Positions 10,401 through 19,064 of a stretch of DNA of 20,107 nucleotides are shown here, in pieces. The position numbers and the translations under genes are program-made. Location: positions 37,973 to 58,079 of the forward strand of contig VHZZ01008011.1 of assembly GCA_009801015.1 (NCBI GenBank), written 5' to 3'. Under the pieces are notes generated by a model. The model did not search any database, was not told where the DNA came from, and saw nothing but the letters and a program-made list of their open reading frames with translations. Positions within the stretch are counted from its first letter, which is position 1. Every line of letters starts with the position of its first letter. The stretch is from Silene noctiflora. Lineage: Eukaryota; Streptophyta; Magnoliopsida; Caryophyllales; Caryophyllaceae.

Positions 10401-12729
10401 TCTCTTGGAATGAGATTTAGGATGATGTTTGAGACTGAGGAGTGCGGCGTCCGTAGATATATGGGTACCATAACTGGGATTAGTGACCTTGATGGAGCTA
10501 GATGGAAAAACTCTCAGTGGCGCAACCTCCAGGTATGACTCGTTCCAGCATAATTTAATCTACATTAAGTGGGATAATTCACAGGGATAATTGATAGTAG
10601 TAACTGCATATTATATACGGAGTACCGCTTTTTACAAATTACTGCCTTTTATAAAGAAGTTTAATAGTTGATGACCTAAGTACCTTTCTTTTACAGTTGG
10701 ATATTCGGCAAATATAATCATGAACTCGTGAAGTGACCACTATACATTTATACCCCTCTCCTCTCTATGAGATTTTTTATTTTTGTTTCTTTATCAATTT
10801 GAAACTAATTCGATTGTCAAGTTGATTTCCCAAATGAAAATCGTCTAAATTTTAAATCCTACTTGTAATGTCTCGAGTTATTCACTTATTTGATGGTTAA
10901 GCAAAGACCAAAATCACTTGGACCTGAGAAAAAAAGACACTTACACCACCTCTAATTTCACCACCAAAACTTTGGGAAGGTAGACAGTGACAGTGTTCAC
11001 GTAAGAGACCAACAATTTCCATCTCAATTAGACCAATCTTTCTAGAACCACCATTTCAATCATAATCTAAGAAAGTCACCATCATCTTAGAGAGGTGTAG
11101 GAGGTTGGATGATGAACGGTATTTTGGGAATAAAAGAAAGTATATTGCAGTCAAATTTTTAAACATGCTGGAGCATATCAAATTTTCGATTCAAACTCGG
11201 TTTTGGTTGCAAACTTTTTTTATAATAGGTAATAATTTGTAATAGGTAATTATTTCCATTTGCTAATTTATAATAGTCTTTCTGCAGCTACCAATAGTTT
11301 TATTTTTAGAGCCAACAAATACTGTGTGTAATTCGCTTAATTTTGGGCAAGTTCAATATTTTCACCAAAGTTCGTGACTATGTAAGACCATTTCTTTGCT
11401 CCTCGTAGTATCAATTTCATGTATATTCCTATTTTCTATTCTTGGTCACAATGACATACCTTGAATCAAAATAGGTCCAAGAAACTTTCCGGTGTTAATG
11501 ATTGGCATTGTGTAGCTAGTGAATATTCATATTCTTTGTGTCTTATATGACCTGCATGGCTGCATTCCATTTCTTGCAAATTTGTTTCTACGTGTAAATA
11601 GTACTAACCTATCCATTATTTATAGGTTGGTTGGGATGAATCAACTGCTGGTGAACGACCAAACCGAGTCTCAATTTGGGACATAGAGCCTGTTGTCACT
11701 CCCTTCTACATATGTCCACCACCATTTTTCAGGCCAAAGTTCGGAAAGCAACCAGGACTACCAGGTATGCTTTCATTTTACCCCAAATTTTGTTCTTACT
11801 TTCAATATCTTGATATACTCACAAGCTGGACCTGCGACAAGATAATACTGCCTTCGCATCATGGAGACATTCCGTTTTTCCTTTACGGACAGATTCATAA
11901 AGGCTTGTTTTCATTTTTGAGTTAACCGTTTATTTGTAATAGACCATATTGCACTCAACCAAGTGGCCCACTTACACTTTGTTTCTACAAAGTATTTTTT
12001 ATTGTTATCCTTCGTTAATTCTTTTGTTAAGTCGTAATCAAGTGGCCTACTTCGACAGTTGCATTTATGTTTCCTTTTTCTTTTTTTCTTATGATTATTT
12101 TCCTTGGTAATTGCGACATTATTGTTGAACTGGTAATTCTTTCTGAATAGGGACTAGGGAGTATGAGCTTGTCAGTTATGCATCTCAATGTGGGTTACCT
12201 TATTGCAGATGAGGAGTCCGACATAGAAAGCATATTCAAAAGAGGTATGCCGTGGATGGGTGATGAATTTGGCGCGAAGGATGTTCCCAACTCAATTTTT
12301 CCGGGCTTGAGTCTGGTCCAGTGGATGCAACAAAATAATCAGTTCTCTGGTGCACAGCCCGGATCGTTCCCGTCCATGGTTTCTGCCTCTGCCTTGCATG
12401 GTGGACTTGGTGTCGATGACCCTTCCAAGCTATTGAACTTTCAATCACCACCGTCTTTGTCTATACCTGGTCTTCAGTTCAACAAAGCACTGCAACAGAA
12501 TCAACTAAGTCAGTTGCCCCAACAATCTGCTAATTGGTCGCACCAACAAATTCAGCAGCAGCAGCAGCAAGTTCAGCAGCAGCAGCAGCAGCAGCAACAA
12601 CAACAACAACAACAACAACAGCAACAACAACAACAACTAGTTCAACAACAGCAACAGCAACATCAACAACAGGTTCATCAACAGCAACAGCAACAGCAAC
12701 AGCAACATCAACATCAACATCAACAACTA

Positions 12730-12773
<44 letters not shown>

Positions 12774-14718
12774 ACTACAAAAACAAAAACAATTTCAGCA
12801 ACTACCTCAATCGACAGTAGTTAACAGTGGTCTTGTTTCTCCAAACCAGAACCTAAACCAGAATTTGGCACAGCCTCTTATATACTCTCAACTTCAACGA
12901 CAGCAATTAGTTGGAGGAAATAGCCAGGCCCCACAAAATCTTCCAATCCACAGAGATCCTGTTCCTTTAACATCCTTAACTCCAGATATTCAGTTTCAGC
13001 AACAAAGGCAATCTCAACATCTGGTATCTCCTGTTAGTTCACAGGTTGAGCGTCAAGTAAGTAGCCAACAACTTGCTTCTCAAGAAAACCTGATTTTACA
13101 GAGTCGTCCTTCCACTCAATACCCTCCACAGCAAGTTAACTTCAGTGCCATGTCAGCATCCACTCTTCTCCCTTCACAAATTCCACAAGTCCAGCTTCAA
13201 GGAATGCAGAAAACAGTAATTGTGAGATCTCAGTCTGGTCCAAGTGATGGAGATGCTCCATCGTGTTCGACCTCGCCTTCGACGAACAATTCCCAGATTC
13301 CGCCTTCAAGTTTCTTGAACTGTAATCAGCAAGTTCAAAACATGGTGGTTGAGCAGCCTGTTCTTCAGGAGAGGTCCGATAATCGAACAAAACATGAAAT
13401 TCCTATCTCAAAAGTGGTGGAGCCATCAAGATTCAATGGCACTGTTGGTGATCCATTGGAAGCATCATCTTCGGTAACTTCATATGGGCTGGATGCTAGT
13501 GGACTTAAACACAACCTATCTCTCCCAAGCTTTGGGTTAGATGGTGACGTGCAGTCTCATCTGAGAAACAGTCTTCCTCTTTCAACAGCTATGGATAGTT
13601 TGATTCCTGATACATTGTTGTCGAGGGGTTTTGACTCAGGAAAAGAGCTCCACAACCTGCTTTCTGATTACAATGGCGGCCCTAGAGATATTGAAACTGA
13701 ACTATCAGCTGCTGCTATGAGTTCTCAGACATTTGGTGTGCCTAATATGCCTTTCAAACCGGGTTGTTCTAATGACGTAGCCATTAACGACCCTTCGGTG
13801 TTGGGTGGTGGGATTTGGCCAAGCCAGACTCAACGTATGAGGACTTATACAAAGGTTAGTTGTTCAGCTTGATGATCTGTCCTAGTTATCTTCTTTGTTC
13901 AAAGTTGGAGTAACTTTACTTTGGCAGGAAGATTAAAGAGCATATTATTCTGAGAAATTGCTTTTTTTTTTTTTTTTCCACTGAACAGTTGTTGGCGTTA
14001 GGTTTATGATTCTTGTTGTCCCTTGTTTGAAATTTGACGCAGGGACTATTTGAGTGTGTGTATAATTTGCTTAAACTAATGTAAACCATGTTACATATGT
14101 TAGGAAACCCATTTTTTTTTTTTTTTTTTTTTCATATTTTATACAGTATATTTACTTAAATTAAAACTATCTTTTTTTATAACTCAATATTAGGCTATCT
14201 TCTGCTATCTAGAGCGCTAATAATTACTATTATCTTTTGACATTTCAAAAGGTTCAAAAGCGTGGCTCAGTTGGTAGATCCATTGATGTTACTCGCTACA
14301 AGGGGTACGATGAGCTCAGACGTGATCTTGCTCGCATGTTTGGTATCGAACGAATGCTGGAAGATCCACAGAGGACAGATTGGAAACTTGTTTATGTGGA
14401 TCATGAAAATGACATATTACTTGTGGGAGATGACCCATGGGAGTAAGTACAATACATGCATTATGTTCTCTACTTTCCATTTGGTAATTTTCTTTCCATA
14501 TATTCATTGTTCTTATCTTTTTGGTATACCATTGCAGTGAATTTGTGAACTGTGTTCAAAGCATAAAGATACTGTCATCTGCTGAGGTGCAACAAATGAG
14601 TCTAGATGGAGATTTGGGTAACGGGCCGATACCAAATCAAACATCTAGTGGGGCTGACAGTGGTAATGCTTGGGGAGCGCATTATAATGATAACTCAGCA
14701 AACTCCTTCAATCGATGA
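7498..14718 (+). CDS. ARF19: Auxin response factor, class A (ARF7/ARF19-like), 13 coding exons, 1051 aa
   Basis: Nuclear transcription factor that binds auxin response elements and activates auxin genes; Aux/IAA repressors bind its C-terminus at low auxin. Seen in the spliced product: N-terminal dimerisation half and [10 protein letters not shown] motif (about 22-31); B3 domain about 124-226, with H137, R182, P185, R187, T192 and S195 in the positions of the ARF1 DNA-contact residues; second dimerisation half about 250-333, with G246 at the dimer-interface glycine; ancillary GWDE...IEPV region 334-380; Gln-rich middle region 380-927; PB1 domain 928-1012 with K928 on the basic face and D978-x-E980-x-D982 on the acidic face. 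Length is close to Arabidopsis ARF19 (about 1086). The N-terminus (MKVPSNGF) and C-terminus (NSFNR) both match the ARF7/19 clade, which supports the start and stop. ARF7 versus ARF19 is not certain: the N-terminus and the RDIETEL/FKPGCSN segment look more like ARF19. Confidence 0.96.
10941..11100. mobile_element. Possible small inverted-repeat element in intron 9
   Basis: TTACACCACCTCTAA at 10941 and TTAGAGAGGTGTAG at 11087-11100 are imperfect inverted repeats about 160 bases apart within the longest intron. No target duplication seen; it may be chance. Confidence 0.25.
12541..12798 (+). repeat. Polyglutamine-coding CAG/CAA repeat in the ARF middle region
   Basis: Encodes residues about 491-576, almost all Gln with scattered His, Leu and Val. 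The longest pure run is 21 Gln (12574-12636); another of 15 lies at about 12730-12774. Codons mix CAG and CAA: blocks of pure CAG then pure CAA in the first run, alternating CAA-CAG in the second. Gln-rich middle regions mark activator ARFs and, in ARF7/19, have been linked to condensate formation. Such a tract is prone to length change between individuals and to assembly error. Confidence 0.95.
13855..13872 (+). other. In-frame extension and stop if intron 11 is retained
   Basis: Exon 11 ends at 13854 with the codon for K928. Reading on into the intron gives five codons (VSCSA) and TGA at 13870-13872. A transcript keeping this intron would encode a 933-residue ARF lacking the PB1 domain except its first lysine, a form expected to escape Aux/IAA repression. 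There is no transcript evidence; the good family match of exon 12 supports splicing as the main form. Confidence 0.4.
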
Positions 14719-14834
14719 GGTTTTTGAAGTTTAATGTCGCTTGACTCCATTTTTCCGGCAAACCCACAACACGCTGAGCAGTTATCCACAAAAATATAGA
14801 TTGAAGGGTACCTGACTACATGGAATGGTTAGTT

Positions 14835-14859
14835 GGTCCCTCGAGAAACTTGAGGGACC
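14835..14859 (+). promoter_or_regulatory. Stable stem-loop in the 3' UTR
   Basis: GGTCCCTCGAG-AAA-CTTGAGGGACC: an 11-bp stem with one G-U wobble and a three-base loop. GTT/AAC flanks can extend it past a small bulge. It lies 117 bases after the stop codon. Self-complementarity is read directly; any function (stability, protein binding, end formation) is unknown. Confidence 0.55.
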
Positions 14860-15029
14860 ACAACCAGGTTAGTCTAGCTTTAGCCCCTTCTCTGTTCATT
14901 TAATTATTAGAAAGTATTATTCTTTATAGAATGTAATGGTGTAGATCATGTAGTACAGCCGCCTCCACTTGCTAAGGGGTTGGCTCGCTTTAATTCATAT
15001 GACCACCCGATCCAATTATGACATGATCG

Positions 15030-15035
15030 AATAAT
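15030..15035 (+). terminator. Candidate poly(A) near-upstream element AATAAT
   Basis: One-base variant of AATAAA about 315 bases after the stop codon, followed within about 40 bases by TGTACAAAGTTGTTGGTGTAATAG, a U/G-rich context usual near plant cleavage sites. Plant signals are loose, so this is only a candidate. Confidence 0.25.
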
Positions 15036-15085
15036 GTAAATGCTCTGAAGATGATGTACAAAGTTGTTGGTGTAATAGGTGATGC

Positions 15086-15620
15086 ACAAATTCTCATGTG
15101 ACCGTCTTTATGATAACATTAAAACGAGAAAGTCTTACACGAGACTACTGTTGGTGATGTATTTACGCTCGGAAGAATGAGATCTCTAAAGATAGATGTG
15201 TTGGGTCGTGTCGTCATGTCATGTGCCGGGATTTGTGTAGATTTGTTTTCCTTTGAAAATGTTATAGTAATGACTAATGACTAACTTCATTTGTTTATGC
15301 CAAAAGCTCAAGTCCAAGTTCGATGATCCTGTCAGAGTGCTTTTTATTGTAATTGGTTTTTGGTAGACGGAATAATTTGACAATACGTTCATGAACGTGA
15401 CGATTACTGACTTGCGAGTCACGAGTATTAGTTAAGTGTTTACGTCTAGTGTGATTCTAAGTAAAGTCTTAGAAAGAAAAATGATGCATTTGTTGTCATT
15501 TGATTATTGTAGAAAGCTTTGCTGTACACTTCATTGAATCTCCTACAATCCTGTGAGTCTGCATGTTTGTTTAATCGTTGTATAGAGTTGGTGACTTGAG
15601 TCTCTGTATTAGTTAGGTAG
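15086..15620. other. Gene-free interval downstream of the ARF gene
   Basis: No coding or clear repeat. It may contain a more distal ARF polyadenylation site (T-rich with TGTAATTGG near 15340-15360). Confidence 0.45.
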
Positions 15621-15888
15621 ACCTGGCAACCCTACCCGAACCCGACCTGACACCCTGAACCCAAGACCCGAGCTTGATCCGAAACCCGAGTGGGTCCGAT
15701 CCACTATAACCCGACTTGAATGAATATTGTTGCCAATGGATTATTATCAATGAATACTGGATAATAGTTGACCTGAAAATACCCCGCACCCGAAATAACC
15801 TGCCCCGACCCGAAGCCAGCAAACCCAAAATTGACTCGAGCCTAATTGGCCTAACCCGAACCCGACGCGGTCGACTCATTTGCCAGGT
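15621..15888. mobile_element. CCCGA-rich MITE, probably hAT-like, 268 bp
   Basis: Bounded by ACCTGGCAA (15621-15629) and TTGCCAGGT (15880-15888), perfect inverted ends. The next bases on both sides are built of CCCGAACCCGAC repeats, a composition often seen inside plant hAT MITEs. No clean 8-bp target duplication. The open frames on both strands arise from the repeat. Confidence 0.55.
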
Positions 15889-16114
15889 GAGTATGGAATT
15901 GTCCAAAAATCTCACCTTCCTCAGTTCAACTTATTAAGGAGTATATGTCGGATAATATGTTACTTTTGATTAAGTATAGGCTAATCAATATCAATACTAT
16001 ATATATTTTCCTGAAACCAATGGACTTCAATGTAATTAAAGAAATTTATACAAATTAGTTATACAATACAGTTTTAAATCAATAGCACTATGTGATGGAC
16101 CCTACCAAGGGACT
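15889..16114. other. Gene-free spacer with a partial copy of the Helitron-like 5' end
   Basis: CCAATGGACTTCAATGTAA at 16017-16035 repeats, with one change, CCAAGGGACTTCAATGTAA at 16105-16123, which runs into the Helitron-like start. Otherwise AT-rich and unrecognised. Confidence 0.5.
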
Positions 16115-16830
16115 TCAATGTAAATATTATATAGTTTTGGTTGAAGTATAAATTTAGAGAATACCAAAATATGACAATTTTCCTTAAAATAAATATTATC
16201 ATCATATAATCATACAATTATTTAACATACACAAATATAATATAAGTAGGTTATATTTTGGAAACTATTAAAAGGTAAATAAATCAAGCTAGATTTTCAA
16301 AAGATATAATATTCTATAATTATTTCGATTTGATTTAATGCATATATGAAAGTAATTAGGTTAGTAGTGAAAATAATTGTACTAACCCATTGGATATAAT
16401 AATATGTTAGTAATCACCTATTTGAATAGTGAAAATAAATTTATTAGCAAGGGGAGTAGTGAAAATAATAGAAGCAACAAATGGAGTAGTGAAATTATCA
16501 ATATTTATGCGGCAGTAGTGAAAGTAACAATAATTACGGTGGGAGTAGTGAAAGTAACCGTAGTAATAACGAATGTAATAAAAATAACAATACTAACAAC
16601 AAAAGAAATCATATATGAACAATTAGCTAACTAATTGATGTAAGTAAAATATTATAGCGACTAGGAATTTGTCTCATAATTTATTTCATCGTAATTTTAA
16701 GATATGACATAAAATTTTTTATTAAAGATAAATTTATGAGTTATGCAACTTTAAATTAGTTTTATTTAATTGGAAATAAATTCTAATGATAAAAAGAGGT
16801 AGCCCGGGCGTAACCGGACACCAATACTAG
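16115..16830 (+). mobile_element. Helitron-like non-autonomous element, right copy, 716 bp
   Basis: Begins TCAATGTAAATATTATAT and ends CCCGG-GCGTAA-CCGG hairpin, then ACACCAATACTAG followed by T: a CTAG 3' end after a hairpin, as in Helitrons. It is the inverted counterpart of 557-1880; shared strings include AATAGTTTCCAAAATATA and AAAGTTGCATAACTC (in reverse complement here). It lacks the MITE found in the left copy. The base before TC is T, not the expected A. No Rep/helicase coding. Confidence 0.7.
16425..16573 (+). repeat. Degenerate 30-bp minisatellite inside the Helitron-like element
   Basis: AATAGTGAAA/AGTAGTGAAA cores start at 16425, 16455, 16485, 16514 and 16544, a regular 29-30 base period. 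Another core at 16363 fits two periods upstream. The open frame 16404-16634 is produced by this repeat. Confidence 0.8.
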
Positions 16831-16855
16831 TAGCTTATATAAAGAATAAAAAAAA

Positions 16856-17784
16856 GGATAAATAACAAATAACCACCCCGTATTTGTGAACTTTTACAAA
16901 TTACCATCTTGTATTTACATTTTTATAAATAATCCCCAAACTTTAATGTACATTCCTCCATCACCCCCGTATTTTGACCTGAGCATTGTTTTTGTTATTT
17001 CCCGACTCGTTAAGTGACGGTTTATGTAAAATATCAAAAATACCCTTGTCTACTTATTACGGACTACTTTACTTTACAACAAACTGATTATTTCATTTCA
17101 GTTTACCCACATAGACATACATTTCCTTCATTTTACTCTTAACCCTAATTCCCAAATATCTAATCGCATCCCCAATTCAATTCGATAATTTAAGGTATTC
17201 ATCTTCTTTTTCCCTAATTCTATCAAGCCATCTCTGATGAACCCTAATTCAGTCGCATAATCAACCACCCAAAACAAATCGTGGAAATTAGAAACTGAAC
17301 ACATTCAACAATCTGAATAATATGAGTCGGCAAAATTCAAGTGAAAATGACAAGATTCCAACTTAATATCAACTAATGAATTGATTGAAAAAATGAAAGA
17401 AAATTAACAGCAATACACCTGGGCGAAAATGAGAGATTGAGAGAGAGCTGAAAACACAAAAGGGAATCAAATAATTGAGGGGTAAGAAGCAAATAAATTG
17501 GGGAAATTTATTACATGAATTTGGGATTTAGGGTTTTTAATAGAATTGGGGAAATGTTGGTGTTGTTTGTGTAGTGTGTGTCAATGTAAATTTAATGAAG
17601 GTATTTTTAGTATTTTACGTAAACCGTCCCTTAACGAGTCGGGAAATATCAAAAACGATGCTTGGGGTAAAAATACGGGGTGATTTGGGAATATTAAAAT
17701 TTGGGAGTTATTTGTAAAAACTCAAATACAATGTGATAATTTGTAAAATATCGCAAATACAAGATGATTATTTGTAATTTATCC
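16856..17784. mobile_element. Foldback/MITE element, 929 bp, with ~190-bp terminal inverted repeats
   Basis: Ends GGATAAATAACAAATAA and its inverted partner TTATTTGTAATTTATCC. The symmetry continues, with substitutions, to about 17047 on the left and from about 17598 on the right, including GTTATTTCCCGACTCGTTAAG and its near-inverse. The middle (about 17048-17597) is AT-rich with no ORF. I cannot find matching target duplications (AAA left, TAA right), so the superfamily is open. Confidence 0.8.
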
Positions 17785-17787
17785 TAA

Positions 17788-18056
17788 GGGCTTGCCTGAA
17801 ATCCATGTAATAATCAGAGGGTAAAATCTAATCGGGTGATAATTACTGAGAAAGTTAATTACTTGGTAATTAGTACCCTGATGATAGGTTTTACTCCCAT
17901 AATCATTATCCGGGGGAGGGTGGGTAATGTATTACCCCTTCATGAGGGTAATAGATTCGGGAGGTAAATAATTACTCTCATACTAAACATGGAAAATGCA
18001 CTTTACTTATCACTCCCCTGTTTATTTCCCCTTTTTACCCTCAATCCAAGCAAGTT
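17788..18056. mobile_element. GGTAAT-rich MITE, about 269 bp
   Basis: Starts GGGCTTGCCTGAAATCC and ends in CAATCCAAGCAAGTTC, whose reverse complement GAACTTGCTTGGATTG is similar. The interior repeats GGTAAT/ATTACC motifs, including GGGTAATGTATTACCC (about 17921-17936). It lies only three bases from the foldback element. Target duplication not clear. Confidence 0.45.
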
Positions 18057-18140
18057 CAAGAATTACAAATGAATGACACTGAACGAGTAATTTTATGAAA
18101 AGGTTTTAGAGATTCATCTCCATACTCTCTGTTTGAAGTA

Positions 18141-18208
18141 ATAGTTCAGGCTACTTGAAGCTAAACCTGGTAAAATAGTTCAGGCTACTTGAAGCTAAAC
18201 CTGGTAAA
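18141..18208. repeat. Perfect 34-bp tandem duplication
   Basis: The unit beginning ATAGTTCAGGCTACTTGAAG occurs at 18141-18174 and again identically at 18175-18208. Perfect identity suggests a recent duplication, or an assembly artefact. Confidence 0.95.
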
Positions 18209-18241
18209 ATTCCACTGACCAAATAACCCGATTGTACTCTA

Positions 18242-18263
18242 TCCGACAACTGCAATTGTCGGA
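18242..18263. repeat. Perfect 8-bp inverted repeat
   Basis: TCCGACAA-CTGCAA-TTGTCGGA. It lies between the tandem duplication and the solo LTR, followed by CCCGACCCGAA like the interior of the 15621-15888 element. Possibly a fragment of another MITE. Confidence 0.5.
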
Positions 18264-18301
18264 ACCCTGTATGACCCGACCCGAATGTTATTGTTAAAAA
18301 T

Positions 18302-18560
18302 TGGTCATTATCCTTAATTAACTTGATAAAAGCCGATGAACTAGTAGTACTCCATTAATGGAGAAACAAGAAATTAACAAAGAACATGTAAAAGGGAGAG
18401 AATTTAGAGAGTATGATTTTGTATTGATCTGAATTTCAAGAGATAACATAATATATAAACCTCTTTTACCCCTATTTATAGGGTGTTGATTTTCGCAGTA
18501 CACATATTACTCATTGCAGTACGCTTTTGACATAATTGCCCCTCTCATTTCAAATCAACA
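18302..18560 (-). mobile_element. Probable solo LTR of a Copia-type retrotransposon
   Basis: On the - strand it starts TGTTGATTTG and ends AATGACCA (TG...CA), 259 bp. It has a TATAAATAGG promoter box (18471-18480 on +) followed by a CTCTCTAAATTCTCTC-type stretch, usual for short plant Copia LTRs. Flanking AAAAT and AAATT agree in 4 of 5 bases. No primer-binding site follows the CA end and no polypurine tract precedes the TG, so it looks solo. Confidence 0.6.
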
Positions 18561-18983
18561 AAATTGTACTTACTGTAACCCCCCGATTATCCGGCCAAGA
18601 TAATCGAAGCGTTACCACCCCGATTGTCCGAGGTAGTGTTTCAAAACTCCAATTAAAATAACATTTTATTAATGATACAACTTTAGTGATTACAAATGGT
18701 ATGAATAATAAGTACAGCTCATCTAAATACAACCTCTATCTCATGTCTACTAACTCGACTCCAACCTCGAAGCGCGGCCCCAAATCCCGTATGCATCATA
18801 TAACCTGAAATTAACCTTCTCCCCATATGATCGGAAATATCATATGGATCGACACAGGCCACCCCGGAAATAGGTGGCAATTACACAGAAACACAACACG
18901 TCAGTTTCAATAAATAATATGAGACACGTCATACGAAATGTGATTATGCAATATGACAATGAAATGTACGTGACATAACCTCT

Positions 18984-19064
18984 AACCACACCATGCCGGT
19001 ATCGGGACACACCCAGACGTACCCAACCACACCACACCGGTACCGGGATAGTCCAGACGTACCC
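18984..19064. repeat. 41/40-bp tandem repeat within the Gypsy-type LTR
   Basis: Two diverged copies, 18984-19024 and 19025-19064, each starting AACCACACCA and ending CCAGACGTACCC with CCGGTA.CGGGA in the middle. Tandem repeats in U3 are common in plant LTRs. Confidence 0.85.

Larger units (their letters stand above)
7498..14718 (+). other. Exon-intron structure of the ARF gene
   Basis: Coding exons deduced from reading frame, family alignment from memory and GT-AG borders: 7498-7540, 8309-8418, 8516-8611, 8987-9043, 9155-9310, 9427-9511, 9899-9989, 10073-10237, 10337-10532, 11626-11764, 12209-13854, 14252-14442, 14538-14718. They sum to 3156 bases (1051 codons plus TGA), with every junction phase consistent. 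The exon after intron 1 must begin at 8309, because the other nearby AG (8311) puts a stop in frame. Long introns are intron 1 (7541-8308, 768 bp) and intron 9 (10533-11625, 1093 bp). Intron 9 has a good branch-site match (CTAAC, 11604-11608) before its acceptor. Introns 3, 6, 10 and 11 are about 375-445 bp and AT-rich; I see no other gene in them. Intron 11 has two long T tracts (about 13963-13978 and 14112-14132). Confidence 0.92.
14719..15085 (+). other. Probable 3' UTR of the ARF gene
   Basis: Non-coding AT-rich sequence after the TGA at 14716-14718. A near-consensus polyadenylation signal AATAAT sits at 15030-15035, followed by TGTA and TTGT-rich sequence, so cleavage around 15055-15085 is plausible. 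Other U-rich stretches lie further on (15280-15360), so the end is uncertain. A strong hairpin lies at 14835-14859. Confidence 0.4.

Noticed and set aside
12163-12208. Upstream ATG that extends exon 11 into intron 10
   Set aside because: The phase and family alignment put the acceptor at 12208/12209; the extra residues match no ARF.
12534-12824. 96-residue open frame rich in Ala and Thr
   Set aside because: It is the CAG/CAA polyglutamine repeat read in another frame.
14940-14962. TAGATCA string resembling a miR167 target site
   Set aside because: Only the first seven bases or so agree; miR167 targets ARF6/8 in coding sequence, and this gene is ARF7/19-like.
15613-15937. ORFs of 100 and 73 residues on opposite strands
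   Set aside because: They come from CCCGA repeats within a MITE.
16404-16634. 76-residue ORF
   Set aside because: It is produced by the 30-bp minisatellite inside the Helitron-like element.
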